A DNA stretch of 64,000 nt from Pseudovirgaria hyperparasitica. Lineage: Eukaryota > Ascomycota > Dothideomycetes > Acrospermales > Acrospermaceae. The notes beneath the pieces are model-generated. The model did not search any database, was not told the DNA's origin, and worked only from the letters and a program-made list of their open reading frames with translations. Location: assembly GCF_010093815.1 (NCBI RefSeq), contig NW_022985579.1:62001-126000 (forward strand), in the 5' to 3' direction. The position numbers were made by a program, and so were the translations under genes. The first letter of the stretch is position 1. Every line of letters starts with the position of its first letter. Of the stretch, positions 30,389 through 41,488 are shown one piece after another.

Positions 30389-31291
30389 TCACATCATATG
30401 GCCCTCCCTTGCACTGCAGAAATCCCCATTAAATCTCCCCCAGCCACCTGGCGGTTCCTCCCACATCGCCAAGTTCCTCACCACCATCTCATACGTCCCA
30501 TCCCCCGGCATCTTCCCCTTACACACATTACCACCCACCGCAATATTAATCATAATTCTAAAGTCCCGCATCCGTCTCGTGCCCGCGGGCTTACTCGCCT
30601 TCATCACGGGCTTCGAGTCGATATACCACACAAACCGTCCCTGTCCAGTTGCCTCGTCCTCTTCCCACGCAAAGTCAAACCGCGCGCCTTGCGCAGAGAT
30701 GCCGGGTATGGGCGACTCCACAACGCGGTGCTTGTCGTGGTCCGGCCCGTTAAAGTGGCCCCAGTGCAGACAAGAATGGTTCGTCGCCTCGCCGTTCCAC
30801 GCTTCGAATATGTCAATCTCGCCGTCTGTCGGCCAGGTGTATGGCTCTGCGGGCAGAAGCCAGAACGCAGGCCATATGCCCTGCGCAACCGGAGCGATGA
30901 TGTGCGCGGAGAGACTGCCGCGCGGGCGACCGAAGGTCTGGTGGCTTGTGAGGCGCGCCGAGGTGAATTTGTGCGCGTTCTCGGGCTGGTTGTGTTGAAT
31001 GATTGCGCGCAGCGTTAGGGTGTCGGTGCCGCAGAAGGACGTCTCGGGACTTGCGATGTAGTTCTGGGCCTCGTTGTTTCCCCAGCCATGCTGACCGGTC
31101 ATGTGTTGGAAGTGCGTCGAGACGGGCTCGTTGGGACTGAATTGGGGTTGCCAGTATGCAGCGCCGGGCTGGGGTCGTGGTTTGCTCAATGTGGGAACCG
31201 GGGGAGCGTTGGGGAATCTTTGCTGGACTTCGTGCGTGACTTTTTGCTCGGCTTTGTCAATGAAGGACTGGATTCGGGAGGAGAACGGCAT
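30389..31291 (-). CDS. Glycoside hydrolase family 16 protein, apparently not secreted
   Basis: A single exon of 300 aa with ATG at 31291. The GH16 signature is clear: TDGEIDIFEAWNG places the nucleophile at Glu158, the helper at Asp160 and the acid/base at Glu163. FTSARLTSHQTF, GIWPAFWLLP and RIMINIAVGG are the usual beta-jelly-roll landmarks. GH16 enzymes act on beta-1,3- and mixed-linked glucans or other wall polymers. There is no signal peptide: the N-terminus (MPFSSRIQSFIDKAEQKVTH) is a charged amphipathic helix. An unannotated upstream exon was looked for and not found. Substrate cannot be told from sequence. Confidence 0.88.
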   Translation of the reverse strand: MPFSSRIQSFIDKAEQKVTHEVQQRFPNAPPVPTLSKPRPQPGAAYWQPQFSPNEPVSTHFQHMTGQHGWGNNEAQNYIASPETSFCGTDTLTLRAIIQHNQPENAHKFTSARLTSHQTFGRPRGSLSAHIIAPVAQGIWPAFWLLPAEPYTWPTDGEIDIFEAWNGEATNHSCLHWGHFNGPDHDKHRVVESPIPGISAQGARFDFAWEEDEATGQGRFVWYIDSKPVMKASKPAGTRRMRDFRIMINIAVGGNVCKGKMPGDGTYEMVVRNLAMWEEPPGGWGRFNGDFCSAREGHMM

Positions 31292-31804
31292 GATGATGGA
31301 TGCTCTACAGTTTTCGTCGACTGTAAGAGGCTTATAGTGACGTTTCTGGAGATGCTTGTTTTGAAAGTACGTGATGCAAGTAGTGTTGACACCGGCTCAC
31401 AAGTTGAATCGGTGTGCCTGTAGCAATTTCCCCCTGAACACGACTTAGAAATGGGCCTTTCGGACTGTAATCTGTTACGAGGCTCTGCGTAGAACACTGT
31501 TCAGGTTCATAAGCCGCATCTCATAGTTTGAGATTGATGCTGAGGACAATCCATTGAGAAGAGAGCTGACGTTGTTAAATCTATCCGGATTGATAGTTGC
31601 CCCACCAAGAGGTCTAGAACTATTTTCTCGGGTCTACACCACTGGCAAGCCACTCGTATTCGCAAAGAGCACTAGAGACAGAATGTTGCATCAGAAACCC
31701 CAATAGTCATATACGGATATCCCAGAATAAAATACGTTTTGCATGCAGTAGCTTTTCGCAATCATGTAACACTATGACGATTTCATCTCACCTGCACTAT
31801 ATTC
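31292..31804. other. Intergenic region upstream of the GH16 gene
   Basis: This 513-bp gap holds the GH16 promoter and the 3' UTR of the F-box gene, both on the minus strand. No coding frame or repeat is supported. Confidence 0.5.
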
Positions 31805-33514
31805 TTATTGATCTGTGGCTGTGGCATGGGCGATTTGGCTTGCCAGTTGCTTTCGCGTTACTACTTTATTACCATTCTCCTCATCACCACTGTCTTGGTC
31901 TTTTCGAACCATCTTGCCAGTCTTGTAATCCTTCGTCCATAGCTTCATTCTGGCCCATTCCTCAAGCTCATCATTGACACTTCTAGTTGTAGGCCCTATC
32001 GAGAGCACTTCTGCAATCGTATTGTGCGTGTTCCTTTCGAACATTATCTTTTCACTCATGCCAAATCCTCGATCGATATGCATTGTTTCATGCGTACCCT
32101 CTCTGCTTTGGATATACTCAACTTCAATTCCCCTGGAAATAACCATCGAGCCGACGCGAGCGGCTCTTCTACACAAGCGAGTTTTGCCGATGAAGTCTCC
32201 CTCGAACGTTACCAATGAGAGCGATGGAACTGCCTTGAGCGAGTCGTGGTGGACAAAAAGCTCTTCGAAGGCGGGGAAAAAGTGATCTTTTTCGAAAAGG
32301 AGTCTGGAACGCGTGAAGTGAAGCCTCTTCAGATTAGGAGGCAGCGTTCCAATAAATGCCTTCCTAATTTTATGTTGTTCATCCGAATCGGGTTGTTCGG
32401 AAGGCTGATCCCGGGCGTCTTTGAAGCTCTCCGGAATGGCTCTAGGACCGAAGACGTACACTGGTGCGATTTTAAGGTGCGTGACGTTGATGAACCCTGA
32501 AAATGATATTGGGTCTGCCGAGTCGCTGTACATGTTGAAGCCGCCGAACTCTTCGGTGCTGAGGCAGAGGTTTTCCAGATTCTTCTCCTGAGAGGCAAGC
32601 GCCTGGCGTACTTGTTCTGTCCGCATGTCTATCCAAGCCCATGTGTTACCTACTTCATATATGAACGTTTTGAGACATTTACATGATGCAAGTATACCTG
32701 CTAGATCTTGGTGGTCCATTTTGGCGCATCGCAGCTCGATATTCTGGACGCTCAGAGATCGTGATGGTATATCATTGACAATATTATGGTGCTCCGCAAG
32801 CTCGGAATCTCCTAGTCGGTGACTAAACAGACTTTCAAGGCCAGGGAGCTGGATCGCATAGAAAAAGAAGCGTGTGGGCGTGGGATACTTTCCATCATAC
32901 CCTGAAACCATAACGTTCGTGATAGTCGAGAGGATAGGATGCCCATCAAGTGTATGCTTCGTCTGACCTGCTGTAACAAACAGCCGCTCAAGAGTGGGAC
33001 ATGGCCCCCCGAAATTTGGCCGCAAGTCAAGCGTACGCAGACGCACAAGATAAGGTAACAATAGTGCTACAATAGCTTCTTCATGACCGGCTATCAACTT
33101 GTCAAGCCATTCACTCTTCTCTCTACGCGTTCTAACCAGCGGAGTGACCTTCTCGAGGAGTATGTCGTTACGCTGAGAGTGATATGGCCACGGATCAAGT
33201 CCACTACCCGGCCCATCTATACTCGTTGGCGGTCCGGTTGCCCATTCGTGTCTGAAGGTGATCGTCTTCACTAATCGCGCAAGATGAGGTGTCTGTAACA
33301 TTGTCCACGTGAATGGTTTGAGCGATCTTGCCCCTGGCAACGCCCTTCCTGGCACCTTCACGCTCGCGAGTCTGACGTTAGAGTAAAGAACTGGTGTTGC
33401 CAAGCGATTACACTCTTTGTCCACCAAGTTCAAGTTGTACAATGTCAACTGATCACAAGAGCTGACGATCTTCCCCTGAAGCTCGACGGGGAGAGCTCCG
33501 AACTGGGCTCTCAT
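31805..33514 (-). CDS. F-box protein with probable leucine-rich repeat region
   Basis: A single exon of 569 aa with ATG at 33514. Residues about 6-50 form an F-box-like motif: ALPVELQGKIVSSCDQLTLY, NLNLVDKECNRLATPVLYS. The rest contains irregularly spaced leucine-rich segments (VRLRTLDLRPNFGGPCPTLE, LPGLESLF, SVQNIELRCAKMDHQDLAGI, LENLCLSTEEFGGF, NLKRLHFTRSRL), as in the large fungal families of F-box/LRR proteins. Such proteins recruit substrates to SCF ubiquitin ligases. The target is unknown. The C-terminal 70 residues are polar. Confidence 0.82.
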   Translation of the reverse strand: MRAQFGALPVELQGKIVSSCDQLTLYNLNLVDKECNRLATPVLYSNVRLASVKVPGRALPGARSLKPFTWTMLQTPHLARLVKTITFRHEWATGPPTSIDGPGSGLDPWPYHSQRNDILLEKVTPLVRTRREKSEWLDKLIAGHEEAIVALLLPYLVRLRTLDLRPNFGGPCPTLERLFVTAGQTKHTLDGHPILSTITNVMVSGYDGKYPTPTRFFFYAIQLPGLESLFSHRLGDSELAEHHNIVNDIPSRSLSVQNIELRCAKMDHQDLAGILASCKCLKTFIYEVGNTWAWIDMRTEQVRQALASQEKNLENLCLSTEEFGGFNMYSDSADPISFSGFINVTHLKIAPVYVFGPRAIPESFKDARDQPSEQPDSDEQHKIRKAFIGTLPPNLKRLHFTRSRLLFEKDHFFPAFEELFVHHDSLKAVPSLSLVTFEGDFIGKTRLCRRAARVGSMVISRGIEVEYIQSREGTHETMHIDRGFGMSEKIMFERNTHNTIAEVLSIGPTTRSVNDELEEWARMKLWTKDYKTGKMVRKDQDSGDEENGNKVVTRKQLASQIAHATATDQ

Positions 33515-34645
33515 GTTGGCTGTGGATAATCAACACTTGCGATGAGGGATGTGAGTAAAATAGAGAGCGCAGTCCTGGGAAGTGTGACCACAGTCGGATG
33601 CTCTTAATGTTGCAAAGGCCGGGCCATATCACAATTGGAACAGCAAGGAATCTCTTCCGATTAGGCAGACAAGGCGCCTTTGTTCAGCTAAGTAATTTCT
33701 AACGCGCGACGTGTTCTGGGCAGCCCAAAACCCAACGCCGAAGAAGCTGGCTAGTCAGTTTTAGGCAAGGGCATATGGATGGATTGGCATTAAGATCAGC
33801 ATTCAGCCCCAACCTCGGGTACCCAGAACCTAAAGACATACAACGACACATATCATATACCCAGACTTCAATTCGGAATTTACTGAAATCGTTGCTAGAT
33901 GCTTTCGGCAAGTTGTTATAGAGCATCGAGAGAAAGCGTTTTCTCCCCTAATCAACCCGCGCTCACACATCCTGCAAATCCCTTCTTACAATTTTCATGT
34001 CTAGCAATCTAGATGAACTGCGTCAGCTCTAGTGTATATGTCAGGACGAAGATGGTAGATACAAAGCCTTTTCTACGGCTGATACGATACTAAACGTTGT
34101 ATGATTTTGCTGCGTAGCAGCAAAATATGGTGGAGCGATTGTGGTCTCTAGCCTCAATCAGGATACTAAATTCTTGACCATTTTCTATTAGCATACAGCC
34201 ACCACGCTAGAGAGAAGAAAGTACATCATAAAAGCTCGTGAATACTTGGTAATACGTGTGGTCAGGCTTTCCGTCGCCATCGCTGCCTTGTAGAGGGGAC
34301 CCGATAGCGAAACCTGTGGTGAATGATTTGACCGGGATTTTTGATAGTGGCTTCAACCATACTTTACATACGTAGACATCATGAAATGAAATCTATCGCT
34401 GCAAGTTATCAGAATCTAAGCCTTTGTGATTGTGTGTGGATATTTTTCACAAACGAAATTCTAATTTCGGCTCTTTCATACGAGATATATGGTGTATAGA
34501 GGAGAGTACCTCTGGCAAGCGCAAAAGCGACCAGTACGAGATCCGTTATGCAGCTTAGTATTATAGATGTCAGAGCTGGGAAGCAGTTGCGCTGAGAATT
34601 TTATCTGTCTGGTGTAGCCATTAGGACCAGAGCTTCGGGGATCAC

Positions 34646-35008
34646 TTAACAGCGAGTGAATACAGTGAATACATGTAATATCGTCAATGAAGACAACTGG
34701 GTTAGGTTTGAGAAAATAATATAGAACTCTACCGGAAAGCAACATACTAACAATAGCACCAAGGAATCCAGTTTTGATTGAGCTTTAATCTCCACCATAG
34801 AATCATGGTAAGCCTTGAAGTCTATGTGTATATAGCAAGTGGGATCAAAAACTTCTACCGAGCCCGCGATGCCATAAAATCTAACAGTCATTCTCCCGGG
34901 GCTAGCATCAGGAAATAGTCTCCCAATATCTTTACAAACTATCCTTGGAATCGTAAAATATGATGTGTCATGGTAAGTCATGTAAGTCGAAACGGGTAGA
35001 CCTAACAT
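34646..35008 (-). CDS. Weak hypothetical ORF
   Basis: A 120-aa frame starts with a true ATG at 35008. Its first 90 residues look protein-like (YFTIPRIVCKDIGRLFPDAS, VRFYGIAGSVEVFDPTCYIH). A possible donor GTATGT near 34741 suggests a second exon, but none could be fixed. The family is not recognised and no neighbour supports a role. It may be a small real gene, a decayed gene or chance. Confidence 0.25.
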   Translation of the reverse strand: MLGLPVSTYMTYHDTSYFTIPRIVCKDIGRLFPDASPGRMTVRFYGIAGSVEVFDPTCYIHIDFKAYHDSMVEIKAQSKLDSLVLLLVCCFPVEFYIIFSNLTQLSSLTILHVFTVFTRC

Positions 35009-35510
35009 GGTCTAGACTGGAATCATTCACTATAGAACAGGAGAGTATAAAGTTTGCCAACCCCAAGAGGCCAGCATAATCCCTGCAAGTACCCAAAGGG
35101 GTACCGAGCGAGCTATCATGAATATGTTATGCGACAATAAATCAAGTAAGTACTACATTAGGCTCCGACATGCAACCCAGTAACAGCGAGCCTATTCACT
35201 GAAATTGGCGAGTTATTGACCCTAGTTTTGTATACACAGATGCGACTTACTGAATTAGGCAAGAAAGACCATCGGCGATACAAGTAAGTACAGCACGAAC
35301 ACTCGCTTACGAGCAGGATCAATTCACAATTAGAACTATACTACATCTGGAACAGAATGACACATATGCAAAGCAAGTCACTTAGAGGTGTTCTATCCTG
35401 TGTGTTCTCTAGTTTGATGCCCTCGGTTGCGCCCATGTCTTCGTACGCGAGATGAGACCCCTTTCTATGCATGTCCGGTAAGGCACAGAGGCAGCAATCG
35501 AAAGCTTCTG

Positions 35511-35520
35511 CCTATATATA
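35511..35520 (+). promoter_or_regulatory. TATA-box-like element
   Basis: CCTATATATA lies 170-180 bp before the ATG at 35689. It is followed by the pyrimidine-rich stretch CTCTCTTTCTCTTCC around 35550, typical of a fungal transcription start region. Confidence 0.5.
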
Positions 35521-35648
35521 CCGGCATCCTCAAACAGAAACCAGCTCTCTTTCTCTTCCATGTCACCACCTCCTAACCACGACATACTTCCAATTTCGAA
35601 AGTTCACCATCTCGATTCCACTATCTCAATTCTATTGATTCAATTACG

Positions 35649-35711
35649 ATGTATTTTCTCACAGCAACACTTCTGCTTCCAATAACTAATGCCTACCACA
35701 GCCTCATCTAA
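35649..35711 (+). promoter_or_regulatory. Hydrophobic upstream ORF overlapping the start of the 35689 gene
   Basis: An ATG at 35649 opens a 20-residue frame (MYFLTATLLLPITNAYHSLI) that ends in TAA at 35709-35711. It overlaps the ATG at 35689 in another frame. The peptide resembles a signal peptide. It could be an inhibitory uORF, or the first exon of an alternative transcript for which no donor was found. Confidence 0.4.
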
Positions 35712-36042
35712 ATACCACTTCTCGACCACCATGCCTAACTCCACCATGACGACCGTCCCCATGTCCCCAACCGAGAAGAATGGCTACTATCGCCGTATAG
35801 AACAGTACGTCGAAGCAATTTGGGGCCCGGGAGAGTACAGTACTGGGCTTGAGCGGAGTGGGCACCTGTTCTACGCGTACGTCAAGAAGGACGGCTCCCA
35901 GCATCAGCGGACCTCCCCGCATTTCTCAGAAGAGGCGGCGCTCAAGAAGCTTGAGCGCAACTTGAAAGACATGTATGATGCCATGGAGACAGAGTCGGAG
36001 AGTGAGACGCCTGCTGAGTCGAAAGAGGACAAGAAGAAGTAG
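35689..36042 (+). CDS. Small conserved-looking hypothetical protein with acidic tail
   Basis: A single exon of 117 aa. After a disordered Thr/Ser/Met-rich N-terminus, residues about 28-98 look folded (YYRRIEQYVEAIWGPGEY, SGHLFYAYVKKDG, HFSEEAALKKLERNLKDMYD). This is followed by a Glu/Ser/Lys tail. A TATA box and pyrimidine tract sit at the expected distance upstream. The family is not recognised. In-frame Met residues at 15, 20 and 25 are alternative starts. Confidence 0.6.
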   Translation: MPTTASSKYHFSTTMPNSTMTTVPMSPTEKNGYYRRIEQYVEAIWGPGEYSTGLERSGHLFYAYVKKDGSQHQRTSPHFSEEAALKKLERNLKDMYDAMETESESETPAESKEDKKK

Positions 36043-38968
36043 AGGTGTCCGGCAGCAAACAGACAGGGGCTGACGGGCTGGTTGGCTGGGGCTGAGAGAG
36101 CTCTTCAGCTTATAGAGAGCTGAATATACGCGGGTTTCCTCCTCGATGTGTGCTTTGAAATGTGAACCATTGTTGTTTGGTGATTGTACATGCTCGTTGG
36201 GTATATGCCCAAGAAGCTAAAGCCACCCCTGTGTTTCAAAGCCTAATAGACTGTAAGGTATTGATTTTCTACTGTCTAGCAGCCACTAGGCAAGTTCGTA
36301 TCAGCTATGAAAGGGAGGAACGAGTTGTTCAATGATTCCGTTGAGAGCTGTGCATACAAAGCTTTCGCGATTGTACGAAGAGCCTTTCTACGTTTCTACG
36401 TTACTTATTCCAAGAGGAGAGACTTTGCTATCTACTAAGGTTTAGATAGATGATATATGTTCATCAGGGTATATAAAAATACCTAGTTCTATTTAGACTG
36501 AACGGTATGCTTATGTAGCGTATAGTAGTTACTTTTCTCTTTGGAAACTAGAAATCACTCTTATGATCTTGGCTCAATCGTATAATATATCCGGTATCAC
36601 TATAAAGAACCATATTGACTAGGTCAAGTCTGTTTAGCATGCGTGTTACAATGTGACTTGTATAGAGGCATAATACGAGTAACGATTACCTGTTAACATC
36701 CTTACCTGAGAAAACCCATCTCTGCTTATTTTTGAGCTTAATACTCACAACTTAGTTCAGTATACCTTCTCTAACACTGATTCGGCCATGCACACCAGTC
36801 AACACAGAAGTATGAATATACAGAAATGGGCCAGGAGGGTCAGAGTTCTGGCTCTGAAGGTCCACGAGAGGATAGGAATCTTGCACAGTCGCGGACGGCT
36901 GCTTCGATGCATGAGATTTCCGAGGGCATAGGTGACGAGGAAGGTCATTTTATCGTGCCTCCTAAGAAGAAGATCCGTAAAGTCGGCTCGATAGTCGTCT
37001 CGTCAAAGTGTTGCTTGGGTGGGTGGTGGTGTCCGTCACATTGATGGCGCTGATCGGGGAAATGAGATCCAACAATAAGAAAGTAAGATGTATATAGTCA
37101 CTATACGCTCCGTCACATACTAACCGAAATAGATAGATGCTCTGTTCAAACACAAGCCAGAAATGAAGCTCGAAACCTTCCACAAGCCTAGTCAGAGATC
37201 CCTCCATCCATCGATGTCCGCCATATAGTCCCAATGACCCAATGACCGGTATACTGTGTAGCAAAACCATAGCCATAGTGGCAATCAAAAACATCATTTG
37301 ACCAGTTGGGGTTTCTTTTCTTAGAAAAGCAAAGATGGTTTGGGATTGACCTCAATATTAGGACTGGAAGACCAAGAAGAGAAAATTGTCATTGATATCA
37401 TAGTTACAGTCAGCAAACCGTAAATCAACCAACATGTTTGATACACCACAGAAACAGATAGAACAATTGAGATGCTCAGAGGGTGTATCACCGCTGTGTC
37501 CCGACCCCTGGAGATTGTATCTTGCATCCACGTCTTCGGTACCATATCCACAAAGCCCAAACCTCTTCTTCCGTGACACAAGTCTCATCATCCACCTCGC
37601 CACGAGTCCACGACCCCCACGGTCACCCACGAGACCGCCAATTCTTTGACTTCCATCTTCACTTGATCCTCCCGCACTCCAAACTACGTCTTGTGAGCCC
37701 GGGTTGAGATACAGTGTAAGCACAGCCAAGCTCCGCCACCCCTGACATCGTCAAGTTGGACAGCGTCGACGCCCTAGCGTTATATGATAATGATAGGCTG
37801 GCCAGTCAGACTGTAAAAAGCAACGATGTCTAAACTGTGGAGAAGGACAGACAGATACCTGGGGTGCCCATTGTTGCCGAGGAAGGAGACGGGAGAAGCG
37901 CAATAGACTTTACAACGCGGAGCGGGAGTCATCATATTCAGATTGGGATATTAGGGATGAGCTTCACCCTTTACTGCAATACACATGTGTCCTTTGATAC
38001 ACGGCCACGGTAATAACGAGTGCAATTGGAGCTATTTTCCCAAAGGCGGTAAAATCTGCTTGCTATGCTGGCGCTTGGTGGACGGAAGGGTGTCTGACTT
38101 GAGAAACAGAAGTAACGTTGAAGCGTGTGGAAATTATTGGTGCTAGTTTCATAGTCTAATGCTCCATCGACTCAAACTGCAACTTCTCTCGTACGCTCAG
38201 ATTATTTGCTCCCACAGGATAGGAGAACATGGAGAAGACTTAGAGGTAAGTAGTAAAATACGTAGTGTAACGAGGTCATAGATGATAAGAGGTTCTACCA
38301 AGGTGCTCTCACCTTTAAGTCCATAAAGGCACCTTAAGTATGGTCCCGGCCAGTGGCCAGGGTAAGCGATATTTAAGGCTTTGCGAGAATGGAGTAGTCC
38401 ACAGTGCCGCGCGCCAGCCGGCGAAGGAGCGAAAGATGGTTATAACGTGGAGATATGAATCAAGGTAGACATATGAATCACAAAGAGTTGGTCTGTCGAC
38501 ATTCATAGTACTACATACATGCGAAACCACCACATCAACGCGACCTTGATTTAACTTATACACCCCTAGCGCGGACATAACACATGTAGACTTTTCGTAG
38601 CATAGTTCCCTGCAAGAAGATGCAAACTCCGAGAAATGATCCCTGTTGCGGGGCATGTCATAATAGATACAATAAGTAAAGAAATGGACCCTAGGCAAGA
38701 CGCCCGTGATTCATAAAAGTATGATGCACAGTTGAACAAAGGATGCCGCTTTATAGGCAAAGAAAGGGGAATGTCCACCTAAATGCTCGTGTAGAGAATC
38801 ATAGCTGACGAGGAACATGGGCCGTATCTATCGGACCATTTCCGAAGTCGAAATTCATGAGAACTTAAGGGCGTGGAAAGCTTGAATGAAAGCTGCCGAT
38901 TTTTTGAAAGCCTCTGTCGATGTCATCAATATGCTGTACGATCTTGTCGTTATCCTATTGGTTGCGAC
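36043..38968. other. 2.9-kb gene-poor region
   Basis: Downstream of the small gene at 35689 and downstream of the forkhead gene. The first 700 bp are AT-richer. Frames on both strands at 36826-37730 are ambiguous (see the separate entry). A minus-strand frame at 38315-38698 (127 aa) shows no motif. No tRNA or repeat was identified. Confidence 0.4.
36945..37297 (-). CDS. Possible small membrane protein (two exons)
   Basis: Joining 37297-37121 to 37049-36945 across a 71-bp intron (GTATGT...GATCAG, phase 0) gives 93 aa. It begins MMFLIATMAMVLLHSIPVIG, a likely membrane segment, and continues with SLTRLVEGFELHFWLVFEQS and a His-rich second exon. The hydrophobic frame at 37321-37581 may be an earlier part of the same gene, but it is out of frame. 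A plus-strand frame at 36826-37044 overlaps and carries a PPKKKIRKV basic motif, so the coding strand is uncertain. The family is unknown. Confidence 0.3.
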
Positions 38969-41488
38969 TCACTTGGCAAGATCGATACCCTCTTCCTCCT
39001 CATCGTCCATTCTGTCTCTGGCGAGACTGGCCCTTTTGCCGTAAGACACTCCCGATCCGCGTGTAGTATTCGCTGCAATCGTAGATGACGGACGCGCGAT
39101 AACGCCACCGAACCCAGCATTGAAAGATGAGCCCTGAGGAATCTTGTCTCCTGCTATACCACTGTTGGACACAGAGCTAAGGGTGCGCTCACGTCCTGAC
39201 TTAGTCTGTCGTCGGCTCATCGGCCGGCTCATGCTACGGGTAGGGCTAACAGGCTCGGGCACCTCTTCGTCTGCGTCTTTGTCCAACTCTGGCTGAGGTA
39301 AAGGTGGGCTGCTTGGTTGCGGCGGTATATCTGGTGTACTTTCATCATCGCTTGTGTGTTTTCTCTTCCGCGAAGGACTCAATTCTGTACGCACAGGAGT
39401 ACTCCCAAGATCTGCATATCTCCAGAATGGGGCGGGCGAGCTTAATTGCATGAACTGTGATGGAGCCTGCGCCGTCGACGGAGGCGCAAGGCGTGGAGCA
39501 TGACGAGCTACAAGTGGTGTGACGAGATGGTTCGCGCGACTGGTCTCGGTTCCATACAGAGGAGGAGAGTTTGAGCCACTGACCCTCAGACCCGGGGCGG
39601 TGTCGGGTGCGCTGGGGTTCCGGTCAAGTCTACTTGTCGTGTCAACGTTCGCGCTGCTGCTCGCGGCATAAGACGGATGTGTACCATGTTGAGCCCGGCT
39701 GTTGATGGGAGTTCGAGATTGTTCCCCGTTGTTCGACGGTGGCATGATGTCCGAGCCCTTCGCGAGACGAGGACCTCGCTCTGGGGTATACGCCTCAGTA
39801 GCCTGGGGTATCTGATTGAATGGGGGAGTGTGAGAACGCTGCGGAGACTTCATCTTAGAATCTGAGGTTGGAGGTCGGCCATTGTCTCTCTGCATGTACC
39901 CAAGGAACCGCTCACCTGGATGCGAAGAAGGGGCCATGCCCGCCGCGGGAGAATTCGGACCTGAAGAACCCATGCGTGCAGTTCCGCGGCGACCATTCAT
40001 CAATGTCTTACGAATGAATTCATCACGCTGGTCGTCGACAATCTTCCACTTCATCCCCTTGCCGGGCTCATCGGTACGACGTGCTACTTTCTCGAAGGCT
40101 TTTGACAGCGAGAGATTGTGGCGAATCGAATTTTGCCACCCACTACCACTGTAACGATAGAATGCATATTTGTCACGGATGTACTGGTAGATATGCGCTA
40201 GGGTCAACATCTCATCCGGACTGCTCATTATGGCCTGACCGATAAGTTGGGCGTAACTCTGAGGAGGTTTGAGTTCTTTGGCAGAATCTGCGCTATAATC
40301 GATATCCTCCGTGCTCTCCATCATGACTCCGCGTGCATATCCCGGAGACTGGGGTGCTCGCTCTTTTACGCGCGATGCTAGAGGTGTAGCAGGCTGAGGA
40401 GCTCCAGCGAAGGCAGCTGCAGCGAAAGTATTACCCGGTAAACTGGCCCTTGGTTTCACAGCGCTTTGTGGGTAGGGCTTGAAGCCTGTGGAAGAGGGAG
40501 GAAACGGATCAAGATCGGTGAACTGGCGGTCATCAATAAAGCCTCTACCATTGCGCCGCCTGGAGCGCGTCTCCTCATCCGTTGATGTTTCGGCTGGATC
40601 TGCGAGCGCCTGCTGCTTGATGTATGGATGAATTACAGGCTCCACGTTGGGCAGAATGAACAGCATCTGTGTACCAACGATCGCGATGACGGAGCCAGAA
40701 TGCAAGGTGACATTGTGATCTTTGTGGACTGTCGCATCATCAACTCTCAGCGCATTACGACCTCTTGTTGTGAGGATCCATTTTTCTGTATCGCTATTGT
40801 ATTCGATCGAGGCGTGGAGTCGCGACACCTCACGACTTGGACCCAAGTCGATAGCTATGTGGAAATTACTACCCGTGTTTGCAGACGATATTGTACCGGG
40901 AATGCTTGCAGGAGTGAGACCATCTTGCGGGTGATTTGGGCGTTCGGCACGGCCAATATGCACATAAGGTTGTTGGACAAAAAGGGTCCAATCACGACCA
41001 GCAATCTTGGCAAATGCCGGCCTTTCGTTTGCATCCCGCGCATGTAAGTCGTTTGAAAGCTCAATTGAAGCAGTTATTGGGTTTCGCGCAACTTTCAAGT
41101 TCGCTATTATTTCGTCGATCGAAGGTTCGCTTTCGGCATCGTCATCTTTTGTCTCGACTGAATCAGGACTGCTCGCCTTTACAGGCACAACTTGATCAAG
41201 TGAAGGTACAGTCTCAGGCACAGATCCGGGGGCTGGGGACTGGGCAGCATTTTCAGTTCCGTTCAGCTATAGAATATCGTCAACATAGCTTCGATGTTTG
41301 CCATGACAAGGGCAAAGTCATGTCAATAAACACAGTTTGGTCCATGTCTGTCGTACAGAGGGGAGTCTTATTAAGCAAACACTTACTCGTCTTCTTTTCC
41401 TTGTTGGAGTCGACATAATCTCAGTCGCATCGATATCCTCTGCCTCGACTTCCTTCTTTGTCCGTTCACTTCGTCGTCGCGGAGCCAT
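38969..41488 (-). CDS. FHA-domain forkhead transcription factor (Fkh1/2 type)
   Basis: Two exons, 41488-41387 and 41266-38969, with a 120-bp intron (GTAAGT...CTATAG, phase 0), give 799 aa. Exon 1 starts MAPRRRSERTKKEVEAED. An FHA domain lies at about residues 125-240 (YVHIGRAERPN, SREVSRLHASIEYN, GRNALRVDD). The forkhead domain lies at about 365-445 (KPPQSYAQLIGQAIMSSPDE, LTLAHIYQYIRDKYAFYRYS, WQNSIRHNLSLSKAFEKV). FHA plus forkhead is the architecture of yeast Fkh1/Fkh2, which bind phosphothreonine partners and control mitotic gene clusters. The C-terminal 350 residues are disordered with many SP/TP sites, including basic SPSRKRKH. The stop TGA overlaps a GTGAGT donor-like site, so a further 3' exon is conceivable. 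Confidence 0.92.

Larger units (their letters stand above)
33515..35688. other. 2.2-kb gene-poor region
   Basis: Upstream DNA of the F-box gene and of the small plus-strand gene at 35689. It is AT-richer than its surroundings. One weak minus-strand coding candidate (34646-35008) is listed separately. No repeat or RNA gene was identified. Confidence 0.4.
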
